DNA from: Mucilaginibacter jinjuensis
GTDB lineage: Bacteria > Bacteroidota > Bacteroidia > Sphingobacteriales > Sphingobacteriaceae
Direction: 5' to 3'
Assembly (NCBI RefSeq): GCF_028596025.1
Contig: NZ_CP117167.1
Span: forward strand, 3,782,001 to 3,846,000
Length of the DNA stretch: 64,000 nucleotides
Shown here: piece after piece, positions 25,798 to 35,154 of the stretch
Layout: each line of letters begins with the position of its first letter
Numbering within the stretch: the first letter of the stretch is position 1
Translations under genes and position numbers: made by a program
Notes under the pieces: generated by a model
Databases searched by the model: none
Seen by the model: only the letters and a program-made list of their open reading frames with translations
What the model was told of the DNA's origin: nothing

Positions 25798-28032
25798 CTA
25801 TTGCACTCCCCAGGTTTTATTAGGTTTAGGCCCCATCTCTAATTCAAGTACTCCCCCGCCGGTTAATTGATCGTGCGTAAACCATGGCGTATTTAAAGTT
25901 TGTCCGTTTAGCTTTGCGCTTTGGATGTATTTATTCACAACCGAGCAGTTATTGGCCACCAGTTTAAATTGCTTCCCATTAGGCAATTTAATAGTCACCT
26001 TACTAAACACCGGGCTACCGATGGTATACATTGGCACACCCGGCGTAATTGGATAAAAGCCCATAGAGCTAAACACCACAAATGCCGACATGCCACCACC
26101 ATCTTCATCGCCAGGGATACCGAAGATGTTATCCTTATACCACACATCTAACAAAAAGCGAACGCGTTTCTGAGCTTTCCATGGTGCGGTGTAATTGTAT
26201 AGATATGGGATGTGGAAGCTTGGCTCATTACCCATTGAGTATTGGCCAACCAAACCTGTAGCATCCGGAAACTTGGCCCAAAACTCATATTGCGACCTGT
26301 CAAGCGGTTCGCGGAACAGTTGATCAAGTTTGGCTTCAAAATCGTGCTTGCCACCCATTAACCCGATTAATCCGTTAACATCATGCTGTACTTGCCATAA
26401 GTAAGTCCAGCCATTGTTTTCGTCGTAATAATCACGGCCGCCCATGCCACCATCAAACTTAGGGTCAATCATAATCCATTGGCCTTTGTTGTCTTTCGGC
26501 ATAAACATTTTCAGCTGCTCGTTCCACAAATTTTTATAGTTTTTAGCACGCAGGCTAAAGGTTTCTGCATCTTTAGTTTTACCCAGTTCTTTAGCAAATT
26601 CGCTTACAGCCCAGTCGTCATAACTACCGCCAAGCGTTACTGCTACAGCTTGTCTTTTTTCAAATGGGTGCACCATTGCTACTGTTTCTTTTTCACTTGG
26701 TCTTAACGCCGGGAAATAGCCTTTTGCATAGTAAAAATCTTCCAATTCGCCTTTAGGGCCGTTTCTCCACGGCAACATGGTAGCCTGGGTTGCATTTTTC
26801 AGCATGCCGTTATAAGCTTGTTGGGTATCAAAACCTTTAATGCCTTTGCGATAGTCATCCAAAATCATTACTGATGAGTGGAAACCATTCATACAGGCAT
26901 GATCGCCAAACAGAACCGGGAAAGTTGGCATCCAACCGCTTTGCTGATACATGGTTACATAAGAGTTCAGCATGTCTGATTCCATGGCAGGATTAACAAT
27001 AGCCCTCAGCGGGTGTAGAGCGAGGTAAGTATCCCATGTCCAATCGTCCACATAAAACGGGCGTTGTGTTTGGTGGATCTTGTTATCGTAACCACTGTAA
27101 TATTGGCCGTCTTCAGTAATATCAACCATCCGCTCGTTACAACGGTAGTAAGCTGAGTAGAACGATCTGCGTTGTGCCTCGGTACCACCTTCTACCTCAA
27201 TTTTATCTACCACACTGGCCCAGGCATTTTCTCCTGATCTCTTGATCTCGTTAAATTCTTTGCCTTTAATTTCTTCGTTAAAGTTGGCCATAGCCTGCGC
27301 GGCGCTGATGTAAGAAATAGCGTATCTGAACTCAACTACATTGGTGTTTTTATCAGCGAAACTTACCCATGCACCGATCCCTTTACCTTCGATAGCGGTT
27401 GAATCTGCCAAATGGCCTTTTCTCTCCGTCCCGAATTTACCGACGGTGCTGAAAACGCCATACATGTAAACTTTAATATTATCATGATAGGTTTCTACGC
27501 CTGTTAAGGTGTTGCCCGAAGTAAATTTGAATGAGCCGGGCGCATTGTTGTACTGACCGAACAAAAGGCTTTTATTGGCTGCATTTTGTGGGAAAGTAAA
27601 CTTATAGATACCCGTTTTTTTGCCGGGGGTAAATTCGACGGTTATATCGTCGTCGATTAAATAGGTTGAATAATACCATGGGCGGGTTACCTCCAAATCG
27701 TTATCATAAGCTTGCTTTTGCTGCCATGATGCAGCAACAGGTGTGTTATTGATCGGCTTTAACGAGAACACTTCGCCTAAACGGTGCGAGACGATGGTAA
27801 GCGGAAAGCTCGAGATCTGATCATCTTTGTAATTAGCCCTTTCCGGATACATTCGGATCACTTGATTGGGCAGTTGTGCAGTTGGCCTTGTAGGTTCAAG
27901 CAACTGGCCTACGTTGCCAATGCGTGGGTCTATGTATTTCAGGTTACCAGCGCCGGAATTTTCTTCCTGGCCATTTTGCGCCATGGCCTTACTACAACAA
28001 AAAAGTATAAGTATAAACAGAGATTTCCTCAT
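25798..28032 (-). CDS. GH92 exo-alpha-mannosidase family protein
   Basis: 744 residues with signal peptide (SLFILILFCCSKAMAQ). The N-terminal beta-sandwich opens with YIDPRIGNVGQLLEPTRPTA, and the (alpha/alpha)6 barrel contains YVDDWTWDTYLALHPL and the family landmark GDEDGGGMSAFVVFSSMGFYP near residue 641. GH92 enzymes are Ca-dependent inverting alpha-mannosidases acting mainly on alpha-1,2/1,3 links of N-glycans and fungal mannans. First gene of a GH92-GH3 operon with a four-unit phased box at 28087-28126. The early part is somewhat divergent from typical GH92, so linkage specificity should not be assumed. Confidence 0.93.
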   Translation of the reverse strand: MRKSLFILILFCCSKAMAQNGQEENSGAGNLKYIDPRIGNVGQLLEPTRPTAQLPNQVIRMYPERANYKDDQISSFPLTIVSHRLGEVFSLKPINNTPVAASWQQKQAYDNDLEVTRPWYYSTYLIDDDITVEFTPGKKTGIYKFTFPQNAANKSLLFGQYNNAPGSFKFTSGNTLTGVETYHDNIKVYMYGVFSTVGKFGTERKGHLADSTAIEGKGIGAWVSFADKNTNVVEFRYAISYISAAQAMANFNEEIKGKEFNEIKRSGENAWASVVDKIEVEGGTEAQRRSFYSAYYRCNERMVDITEDGQYYSGYDNKIHQTQRPFYVDDWTWDTYLALHPLRAIVNPAMESDMLNSYVTMYQQSGWMPTFPVLFGDHACMNGFHSSVMILDDYRKGIKGFDTQQAYNGMLKNATQATMLPWRNGPKGELEDFYYAKGYFPALRPSEKETVAMVHPFEKRQAVAVTLGGSYDDWAVSEFAKELGKTKDAETFSLRAKNYKNLWNEQLKMFMPKDNKGQWIMIDPKFDGGMGGRDYYDENNGWTYLWQVQHDVNGLIGLMGGKHDFEAKLDQLFREPLDRSQYEFWAKFPDATGLVGQYSMGNEPSFHIPYLYNYTAPWKAQKRVRFLLDVWYKDNIFGIPGDEDGGGMSAFVVFSSMGFYPITPGVPMYTIGSPVFSKVTIKLPNGKQFKLVANNCSVVNKYIQSAKLNGQTLNTPWFTHDQLTGGGVLELEMGPKPNKTWGVQ

Positions 28033-28086
28033 GGGTATATTAGGTTATAATGGTTATCGGTTGATTGGGTAAATTAAGTGCGGGTT

Positions 28087-28126
28087 AATTAATAAACTTA
28101 TAATAAATGATTAATTGACACTTAAA
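28087..28126 (-). promoter_or_regulatory. 11-bp-phased PUL box (four units) before GH92-GH3
   Basis: Minus-strand units TTTAAGT (28120-28126), ATTAATC (28109-28115), ATTATAA (28098-28104) and ATTAATT (28087-28093) at exact 11-bp steps. A TTAATTTA lies one base off the 8-bp spacing. The box ends 54 bp before the ATG at 28032. Confidence 0.55.
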
Positions 28127-28162
28127 GCGGTTCTTTTAGATTTTAATAATTTATTGGCTGAA

Positions 28163-29578
28163 TTATAATTGGGTTGAATTAAGAATAAACTCCACAATTG
28201 GCGTTGGATTAGGCAGACTGTGCGGGTGATGCTTAAAGCCTGGTTTATGAAGTACCGTGATGCTTCCGCCCAATGCTTTCATCTGTTTTTCAAACGGCAG
28301 GGTGTTCTCGTCGGGAATTGCGGCCTCATCTGCATCCGCACAAAGTATCAGGATGGGATAATGTCCTTTAACAATGTCGGCTACCTTGTCAATCGGGCTG
28401 CCTTTAAAGTTTCGTACTTGCTCATCTGTTTCCAAGTGATAATCAGCCTTAAATTGCTTTAATTCTTCATTTGCCGGAGGGACTACTTTACCCAAACCAG
28501 CAGGCCAGGATTTCATATCCAATAAGGGGTTATCGATATATACACAGGCTACCTTGGTAGGATTTACAGCCGCCCAGTTTAAGGCGTAGACTGCTCCCCT
28601 GCTCATGCCCTCCATTACTGCTTTTGGCCCCAGGCCTCCTTTATGCAATTCATCATAAAATTGGTTCCATTGCGCTATGGCTTCGGCATTGCCAAATAAC
28701 TCGGCCACATCACAATAAACGATATGGAAGCCACGCTCTAACAAAGCAATGTCAGTCTGGGGCTCATGTCCCCAGAAACGTGCCCGCCAAACCCAGGGAT
28801 GCTGCGGTGCCGACCATTTTGGTTTAACCACTTTGCACTGATGCCCATTCAATGTAAAATCGGCACAAGCATACCCATAAAACTGGCTTTCACTTTTCTG
28901 CTGATCAATTGCATTAAAAATATTGAAGCCGGGATCCCTTTTGATAACCAGTTGATCGTGCAAACGGCGGGCAATAATCCTAGAACCTGTAGAGTCAGGA
29001 TGGATTTTATCGGGCATTAATTCAGGATGATTAACTAAAAGTGAATGAATATCTATCACCTCCAACTTATCATCATAAGCCGCCTGGCGCATTTTTGGCA
29101 TCACCTGGTTTACAATAACCGGGTCCCAGATACCAGTAGTATCTTTATCAAAAGAAACTACTGGCAACAATAATATCACACGCGGGTGCGTAGGCAATGC
29201 AGCAAATGCCGCAGCCATGGCTTTACAATCAGCAGTATACTCGTTCAAATAAACCCGGTTAACCAATTTGGCATCATTACCTCCCAGATCGATAAAAACA
29301 ATATTGGGATTGCTTGCTAAAGCGGCCTGATATTCTTTGGTGTTCCAATAAGAATGATCGCCGTGCTTGAGCATAGTGCAGCTGCTTACGCCATAATTAT
29401 TAACCTGGTATTTGTTGCCCAGCATGGTTTGAAGCTGTGCCGGATACGAATTATGTTCCCGATTTTTTACTGTTGCGCCATAGGTAATACTTGCGCCTAT
29501 ACAGGCTACTTTGGTAACCGCTTTACACACATGGCATACCTGCAGCACCAATAAAAAGCATATCAGTTTCTTTATCAT
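28163..29578 (-). CDS. Two-domain esterase: SGNH hydrolase fused to an alpha/beta hydrolase
   Basis: 471 residues, secreted (ICFLLVLQVCHVCKA). Domain 1 (about 22-215) is SGNH: IGASITYGA with nucleophile S30 (Gly-Ala-Ser variant), DLGGNDAK at 98-104, and D190-x-x-H193 in PDKIHPDS. Domain 2 (about 230-471) is an alpha/beta hydrolase: elbow GMSRGA with S326, an acidic-loop candidate in ILCADADEAAIPDE, and a C-terminal His in GFKHHPHSLP. Both triads look complete, so one polypeptide may remove two kinds of ester from a glycan. It starts 17 bp after the GH71/99-like gene stop and shares its operon. Confidence 0.85.
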   Translation of the reverse strand: MIKKLICFLLVLQVCHVCKAVTKVACIGASITYGATVKNREHNSYPAQLQTMLGNKYQVNNYGVSSCTMLKHGDHSYWNTKEYQAALASNPNIVFIDLGGNDAKLVNRVYLNEYTADCKAMAAAFAALPTHPRVILLLPVVSFDKDTTGIWDPVIVNQVMPKMRQAAYDDKLEVIDIHSLLVNHPELMPDKIHPDSTGSRIIARRLHDQLVIKRDPGFNIFNAIDQQKSESQFYGYACADFTLNGHQCKVVKPKWSAPQHPWVWRARFWGHEPQTDIALLERGFHIVYCDVAELFGNAEAIAQWNQFYDELHKGGLGPKAVMEGMSRGAVYALNWAAVNPTKVACVYIDNPLLDMKSWPAGLGKVVPPANEELKQFKADYHLETDEQVRNFKGSPIDKVADIVKGHYPILILCADADEAAIPDENTLPFEKQMKALGGSITVLHKPGFKHHPHSLPNPTPIVEFILNSTQL

Positions 29579-29595
29579 CAGCTTTTGGGTTTACC

Positions 29596-30888
29596 TTATT
29601 TGGATGCGCCCTGTACCGGCATTTTAAACACCAATGGTTTTTCTCTTTTCAGCATTTTAGCAGCCTCCCCTGTTAACCACAGGTAGCGATCTGATGGTAC
29701 ACCTTCCAGATCAGTGAAATGTACGCCGTTTCCGGCAGGTGTTACCGGTGGATGATCGGTTACTTTAAAGATGGCAGTGCCTTCGTTAATTTCATCAAAC
29801 ATGGCCACATACAGCATACTTGCCCCTGCCGACATGGCTGTTGACATCATTTGCCAGTAGAAACGGCCGCCTTGCCTTGGTATTGAAGCATTGGGCTTAA
29901 TATCATCAGGGAAAGCATGAAGACTCAGATTATGCCAGCTGAAACCCGGATACACACAAGGCACATACTCCAGGTTATTTTCGCGGCACCATTTAATATC
30001 GTCAATAATATCATCACGGTAACGGTCGATGTCGTTATGCAATAAAGGCGAATAACGTTGTACAGCCCATGGCAACACGATATCACATTGTTTAATTAAC
30101 TGGTGCAGGTAAGGGTCGCTAACGCAATCGGCACGCAGGGTACGCCAGGAGTTTGGTACGCCCAGCATAACCGCGCAGCCACCATATACGGGGTCATTCT
30201 TTAAAAAATCAATCAGCCTATCAAGACCGATGTTGCGGATGTTGTAAGGACGATCAGGAAACCCAGCTCCCCAGATACATACCACAGGTTTACCGTTTTC
30301 GTGCAGGTAGGTTTTAGTACCTGATTGGTTGGTTACCTTAATCTGATCAACCATGTATTTCCAGTCCTCAATAATTGCCGAACAATCTTCACCAGGGTTT
30401 AAACCCGACAAATCGTACATCACAGCAATAGCACGTTTATATTTAGAAGCAGCTTCAAAAGCATTCTGTATAATGGCTGATGATTCTTTGTCACGAGCTT
30501 TTACATTGCCGTAAAAACGCTGCATAAAAACGCCATCTACGCCATACTGTTGCATCCATTTAAAGTGCAGATCAACCGTACTTTTATCGGCCGAACTAAA
30601 CATGCGTGATGGTTTCCCGTCGGCATTTTTGAACGGGGTTTCGTAAGTTTTTTCGTATTCGGTAACATCGGGCCACATATCAATACTCGATTGTTTTTCG
30701 TTACCGTAAGAATATCCACGGGCACTGGTGCCGTCACCGGCCGCCCTAAACCAGCCCTGGTAACCGGCCATTACCAGCCCTTTGTAGGTTGGGTATAGGG
30801 TAGTTTTACTATGTACATTTTGAGCCTGTACAGTATATACAGCACAAAGCACTATCCAGCTCAAAAAAGCGAGTTTTAGTCTTATCAT
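29596..30888 (-). CDS. GH71/99-like glycoside hydrolase, paralogue A
   Basis: 430 residues with a normal signal peptide ending at VQA-Q. TIM-barrel landmarks shared with the other two paralogues: GLVMAGYQGWF near residue 35, SIDMWPDVTEY, FSSADKSTVDLHFKWMQQYG, AIAVMYDLSG, KPVVCIWGAGF. Near the end, FDEINEGTAIF carries E366 and E369. The Glu-x-x-Glu spacing is that of the catalytic pair of GH99 endo-alpha-mannosidases. Substrate is therefore perhaps an alpha-linked mannan or glucan, but the group is poorly characterised. First gene of a two-gene operon with the double esterase; own box at 30925-30969. Confidence 0.85.
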   Translation of the reverse strand: MIRLKLAFLSWIVLCAVYTVQAQNVHSKTTLYPTYKGLVMAGYQGWFRAAGDGTSARGYSYGNEKQSSIDMWPDVTEYEKTYETPFKNADGKPSRMFSSADKSTVDLHFKWMQQYGVDGVFMQRFYGNVKARDKESSAIIQNAFEAASKYKRAIAVMYDLSGLNPGEDCSAIIEDWKYMVDQIKVTNQSGTKTYLHENGKPVVCIWGAGFPDRPYNIRNIGLDRLIDFLKNDPVYGGCAVMLGVPNSWRTLRADCVSDPYLHQLIKQCDIVLPWAVQRYSPLLHNDIDRYRDDIIDDIKWCRENNLEYVPCVYPGFSWHNLSLHAFPDDIKPNASIPRQGGRFYWQMMSTAMSAGASMLYVAMFDEINEGTAIFKVTDHPPVTPAGNGVHFTDLEGVPSDRYLWLTGEAAKMLKREKPLVFKMPVQGASK

Positions 30889-30924
30889 AATTTCGGCTTA
30901 ATAAATTGGTTGTTATTTATGCTC

Positions 30925-30969
30925 CGAAATTATTTTTAGAGGTTAACAAAAGCTTAATTAATAGCTAAT
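30925..30969 (-). promoter_or_regulatory. 11-bp-phased PUL box and -7 element before GH71/99-like A
   Basis: Minus-strand units ATTAGCT (30963-30969), ATTAAGC (30952-30958) and GTTAACC (30941-30947), 11 bp apart. After an 8-bp spacer comes TAATTTCG (30925-30932), one mismatch from TAnnTTTG. The ATG at 30888 is 36 bp further. Confidence 0.7.
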
Positions 30970-30987
30970 AGATGTAGTAGAAGGTAA

Positions 30988-31024
30988 TTAATTGGTGACA
31001 ATCCCTGAAATTGTCACCAATTAA
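30988..31024 (-). terminator. 15-bp hairpin after the GH3-GH43 operon
   Basis: Perfect 15-bp stem (30988-31002 with 31010-31024; core ATTGGTGACAAT) with a 7-base loop, 12 bp past the GH43 stop. The U-tract is weak (TTACCTT), so it could instead be a 3'-end stabiliser or an operator. Confidence 0.55.
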
Positions 31025-31036
31025 CAGAAAAGATGT

Positions 31037-32746
31037 TTATTGAGCGCCAGTAACCTTAACGGCTTTGGTTACGCCGTTCTCATTAAAGGCATCAACAGCA
31101 AAATAATATTTTTGCTGGCGGGTAAGGCTGTGAATGGTTACCTCATTTGCATTTAACACCTGGTAAGTTAAATACAGTTTATTGGGGGCCGTACCGAACC
31201 TTACATTATAGCCAACTGCTCCTGAACTCTTTTTCCAGCTTAATGAAACATTACGGGCATCGGTATTGCGGTTAACAGTAAGTCCGCTAACAACGGCAGG
31301 TACTTTGCCATTTCCTTTGCCAAATACACGCAATCCTGAAACAGCAAATTTACCATCCGGAACATGTTTATTGGTTAAGCGGATATATCTTGCTGAAACA
31401 GGTGTAGCCAACTCAATATAATCATGCGGTAAATCCGTTTTAAGGATTTTGTTTTTGATGGTTTTCCAGGTTTTATTATCTGATGAATATTCGAGCAGAT
31501 ATTGGTAATAAATGGAATCTGATCTGCCTAATAAATGCACACTTTCCTCAGCAAAGTTTATCTGTACAGCATTTACACGGCTTCGCTTTTGCAGGTCAAC
31601 ACTTATCCACTCACCTTTGTTACCGGTTCCGGCACTCCAATAAGTACGCACATCTTCATTAACTGCGTTGGCTTTGGGATGATTAGGCAAGGCCGATGAA
31701 ACCTGCACCGGTTTGTTATAAGAAAGCAGCATGGAACGGGGCTGAAAATCTTCTGGTCCGTTGATGTGCTTTTGCGGGATTACATGCGGAAAATCGCCAA
31801 ATGCGGTATAGGTATACAACTCACCATCCTTGTCAAAAAACATTGGGAATAAACCCAACCTGCGCTCAAACATGTGCTTTACCGAGATAGTCATGGTAGA
31901 TACATGCCAGTAGTTACCAAACTTATCCTGAAAGGTACTGCTGTGGCCTGCCCCTGCAATAAAGCCTTCGGGTTTGTAAGAGGCCGGGTTAGTAACTTGT
32001 ATTTTGAAAGGGCCTAAAGGGTTATCGGCTACATAAACACCATCGCCGTAGCTTTTGTATTGGGTGCCGGGCATGGCGTATTGCAGATAGTATTTACCGT
32101 TATGCTTCGTCATCCATGAGCCTTCTACCCAAGGCCTGCTGCTGCGTTCATTATAATCGCCGGGGCGTTCCCAGCCGTGGTTTTCAATATCACTGTTAAA
32201 GCATTCAACCGGTTTGCATATGGGATTTAAGGTCTTTCTATCAAGCTCAACTGCATAGATTGGTGTTTTGTCTGAACAACCGTAATAGAAGTACAGTTTA
32301 CCATCATCGTCCAAAAATAAATCTGGGTCAGTCATCTTGATTGGAAAGTCGGCATTAGCCACCTGCCATTTACCCGAATCAGGATCGTTGGTTTTATAGA
32401 TTTTTTGCTTACCCTGACCGGTTGAAGCCATAAAATAAACTGTATCCTTAACAACAACGGCAGCGGGGGCATAATCCTCCAAAGGCAAATCGGCCGATGT
32501 AATAAAATTCCAGCTAATGAGATTATCAGATTTCCAATACCCGCCAGATTTTGAAGCGAACAGGTAGTATTTGTTTTTAAACAGGATAATTGCCGGATCA
32601 GCTGCTTCGCGCCTCGAGGGCGTATCGGGCATAAACCGGTAGCTAAGATTCAATGGATTACAAATGGTTGTTTGTTTAGCAGGCGATTGTGCGTAAACAC
32701 TAAACCCAAAGCAAACCAGTACATATACTAAGGCTAACTTCTTCAT
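31037..32746 (-). CDS. GH43 glycosidase with discoidin-like (F5/8 C) and Fn3 modules
   Basis: 569 residues, secreted (SVYA-Q). The five-bladed propeller starts at about residue 45: catalytic base candidate D50 in REAADPAII, pKa modulator in KMTDPDLFLDDDG, acid candidate Glu in WVEGSWMTKH. A discoidin/CBM32-like module (about 360-480; GEWISVDLQKRSRVNAVQIN, ARYIRLTNKHVPDG) and a C-terminal Fn3 domain (VSGLTVNRNTDARNVSLSWK) follow. GH43 enzymes cleave beta-xylosides or alpha-arabinofuranosides. It starts 2 bp after the GH3 stop, so the pair is translated together. Subfamily not assigned. Confidence 0.92.
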   Translation of the reverse strand: MKKLALVYVLVCFGFSVYAQSPAKQTTICNPLNLSYRFMPDTPSRREAADPAIILFKNKYYLFASKSGGYWKSDNLISWNFITSADLPLEDYAPAAVVVKDTVYFMASTGQGKQKIYKTNDPDSGKWQVANADFPIKMTDPDLFLDDDGKLYFYYGCSDKTPIYAVELDRKTLNPICKPVECFNSDIENHGWERPGDYNERSSRPWVEGSWMTKHNGKYYLQYAMPGTQYKSYGDGVYVADNPLGPFKIQVTNPASYKPEGFIAGAGHSSTFQDKFGNYWHVSTMTISVKHMFERRLGLFPMFFDKDGELYTYTAFGDFPHVIPQKHINGPEDFQPRSMLLSYNKPVQVSSALPNHPKANAVNEDVRTYWSAGTGNKGEWISVDLQKRSRVNAVQINFAEESVHLLGRSDSIYYQYLLEYSSDNKTWKTIKNKILKTDLPHDYIELATPVSARYIRLTNKHVPDGKFAVSGLRVFGKGNGKVPAVVSGLTVNRNTDARNVSLSWKKSSGAVGYNVRFGTAPNKLYLTYQVLNANEVTIHSLTRQQKYYFAVDAFNENGVTKAVKVTGAQ

Positions 32747-32748
32747 GA

Positions 32749-34917
32749 TTATTTTACGGTAAATGAGGCAGCCAATTTTTTATCGGCAGAGTTACTGCCC
32801 AATACTACCTGATACTGGCCTTTGTACAGTTTCCATTTCTTTTGTTTCAAATCCCATTTTTCCAGATCAGCTAATGGTATTTCAATATTAACTTCCTGCT
32901 GATCTCCTTTTTTTACTGTTACCCGTTTAAACTGTTTCAGTTCTTTAACAGGCATTCTGTCGATGTTGGGATAAGTAATGTAGGCTTGTACCACTTCGTC
33001 GCCATCCATTTTGCCGGTATTGGCTACTTTAATTGAGCAGCTAACCTTTTGACCTTCTGTATAAGTGGTTTTAGGCTGGGCTGTCCATTGGTAATCGAAT
33101 GTAGTGTAGCTCAATCCATAACCGAAAGGATATTCCACATCGCCTTTAAAGTAACGATAGGTACGGCCTTTCATGTTGTAGTCCTTATAATCAGGCAAGT
33201 CTTTAAGCGATTTATAGAAAGTAACCGGCAAGTGCCCTGATGGCGAAACTTTTCCGAAAGCAATATCAGCAAATGCATTACCGCCTTGCTCGCCGGGATA
33301 CCAGGCCAAAACTATGGCATCAGCATAAGGTTCTATCTCAGCAATATCCAGGGCACTGCCCGACGTTACTACGGCAACAATAGGTTTATTGCTCTCCTTA
33401 CGCAGTTTTTTCATAAAAGCGATATTCACGGCAGGCAAACGCAAATCGGCCTTGTCTGCACCATTTTTAGATAAGAAAGCATCTCCTTCTTCGCCTTCCA
33501 TTAAAGGCGATAAGCCGATAACTGCAAACGTTACATCGCTGCTGCGGGCATCGCCTACGTATTGAATTTTCGTCGAATCAACCAGATCACTTCCTATCTG
33601 ATATTGAACCGTTATACCTGGACCAGCCGCCTTGGTAATACCCTCGGTAAAAGTCACCAAGTCAGACGAGATGCCGCGGTAGTTACCCAACAACACATCA
33701 GCATTAAAAGCATTAGGGCCCATCACCAAAATATTGTTTACCTTATCCTTATTAAGGGGTAACAGGTTATTGTTATTTTTCAGCAACACCATGCCCTGCT
33801 CTGCAATTTTGCGGGCAAGCTGTACGTGGTAAGCTGTGCCTACACTATCCGCACCATAAGCCGAGTACGGTGAGCTGGCCGGGTCATCATAAAAACCCAG
33901 TTTAAATTGGGTGGCCAATAAGGTTTTTAATGTTGCATCAATTTCCTTTTCGGTTAACAGGTTTTCTTTTACGGCCTGCATTACTTCGGTTTGCAACAGG
34001 GTTGAGCAATCAAGGTTAACACCAACTTTAACCGCAGCAGCCGCCACAGCTACACGGTTGGGTAATACTTTGTGGCTCTCCCAAATATCATCCAAAGCAC
34101 CGCAATCGGTTACCAAATGGCCTTTAAAACCCCATTCGTTTCTTAAAATGCCCAATAGCGTTGGGCTTATATTACAAGGCTCGCCATTTACACGGTTATA
34201 AGCGCCCATTACAGATTCCACCCCGGCATTAACCAGTTGATGAAATGCAGGGAGATAAGTCTCGCGCAGATCTTTCTGATCTATCACCGCATTAAAAGCA
34301 CCACGACCAGCTTCCGGGCCGCTATGCACAGCGAAGTGTTTGGCACATGCTGCTGTTTTTAAATGATTGGGATCGTCGCCCTGCATACCTCTAACAAAGG
34401 CAGTTCCCATACGGCCGGTTAGGTATGGGTCTTCGCCGTAGGTCTCCTGTCCGCGGCCCCAGCGTGGGTCACGGAAAATATTAATGTTGGGTGACCAAAA
34501 AGTTAAGCCCATATACTGTGGATGCATACCCTTAGCACTGGCTAGATTATATTTCGCCCTGGCTTCGGTAGAAATTGCCGACGCTACCTGTTTTAACAGC
34601 GCATCATTAAAAGTAGCGGCCATACCTATAGCCTGCGGAAATACGGTTGCTTCGCCTGCACGGGCAACGCCATGCAAAGCTTCGTTCCACCAGTTATAAG
34701 CTGGGATGCCTAAACGTGGTACGGCTTTGCTTTGGTAACCCAGCAGTGAAATTTTTTCTTCGAGGGTAAGGCTGCTTACCAGGTTATTAACGCGCTCATT
34801 AATAGGTAAGGCAGCGTTCCTAAAAACGGGAGCTTTGTCTTGCGCCATAACAGGCATATCTGCAATCGATAGCATAGTGGATGCTAAGCAGGCAAATAGC
34901 AAATGTTTTTTTATCAT
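32749..34917 (-). CDS. GH3 beta-xylosidase-like enzyme
   Basis: 722 residues with signal peptide. The stretch YNWWNEALHGVARAG (74-88), then ATVFPQAIGMAATFN, is the signature of the GH3 beta-xylosidase/arabinofuranosidase branch rather than BglX. The remaining active-site signatures are present: RDPRWGRGQETYGEDPYL, CAKHFAVHSGPEAGR and nucleophile D271 in KGHLVTDCGALDD. Alpha/beta sandwich and C-terminal Fn3-like domain are complete. It heads a GH3-GH43 operon (2-bp gap), a pairing that fits removal of xylose or arabinose side groups. A four-unit box lies upstream at 34993-35032. Confidence 0.94.
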   Translation of the reverse strand: MIKKHLLFACLASTMLSIADMPVMAQDKAPVFRNAALPINERVNNLVSSLTLEEKISLLGYQSKAVPRLGIPAYNWWNEALHGVARAGEATVFPQAIGMAATFNDALLKQVASAISTEARAKYNLASAKGMHPQYMGLTFWSPNINIFRDPRWGRGQETYGEDPYLTGRMGTAFVRGMQGDDPNHLKTAACAKHFAVHSGPEAGRGAFNAVIDQKDLRETYLPAFHQLVNAGVESVMGAYNRVNGEPCNISPTLLGILRNEWGFKGHLVTDCGALDDIWESHKVLPNRVAVAAAAVKVGVNLDCSTLLQTEVMQAVKENLLTEKEIDATLKTLLATQFKLGFYDDPASSPYSAYGADSVGTAYHVQLARKIAEQGMVLLKNNNNLLPLNKDKVNNILVMGPNAFNADVLLGNYRGISSDLVTFTEGITKAAGPGITVQYQIGSDLVDSTKIQYVGDARSSDVTFAVIGLSPLMEGEEGDAFLSKNGADKADLRLPAVNIAFMKKLRKESNKPIVAVVTSGSALDIAEIEPYADAIVLAWYPGEQGGNAFADIAFGKVSPSGHLPVTFYKSLKDLPDYKDYNMKGRTYRYFKGDVEYPFGYGLSYTTFDYQWTAQPKTTYTEGQKVSCSIKVANTGKMDGDEVVQAYITYPNIDRMPVKELKQFKRVTVKKGDQQEVNIEIPLADLEKWDLKQKKWKLYKGQYQVVLGSNSADKKLAASFTVK

Positions 34918-34992
34918 CAGGATATATGGGTTAATTAAATTGGATGGGGCAAATTAATAAAAGAAGGCGATTATTAATTCAAAAAAAACAGC

Positions 34993-35032
34993 GTTTAAGC
35001 TGTTATTAATCAGAAATTATAAATTTCTTAAG
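34993..35032 (-). promoter_or_regulatory. 11-bp-phased PUL box (four units) before GH3-GH43
   Basis: Minus-strand units CTTAAGA (35026-35032), TATAATT (35015-35021), ATTAATA (35004-35010) and CTTAAAC (34993-34999) at exact 11-bp steps. A TTTTTTTG follows, but with a 5-bp rather than 8-bp spacer. The ATG at 34917 is 75 bp downstream. Confidence 0.5.
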
Positions 35033-35103
35033 GCTTCAGCGCGTTATTTGAGTAATAAAAAAATTATTCCTTATTGGCTCTCAGCCGCTGTTCGTAATTG
35101 GTT

Positions 35104-35136
35104 ATCAGGAGCACATTCGTGCTCCTGATTTTTTTA
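35104..35136. terminator. Hairpin after the single GH43 gene
   Basis: Perfect 11-bp stem ATCAGGAGCAC/GTGCTCCTGAT (35104-35114, 35119-35129), loop ATTC, 25 bp past the GH43 stop. The T-run follows on the plus strand, although the gene is on the minus strand, so direction is uncertain. Confidence 0.6.
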
Positions 35137-35154
35137 AGGTAAATATAGGATCGG

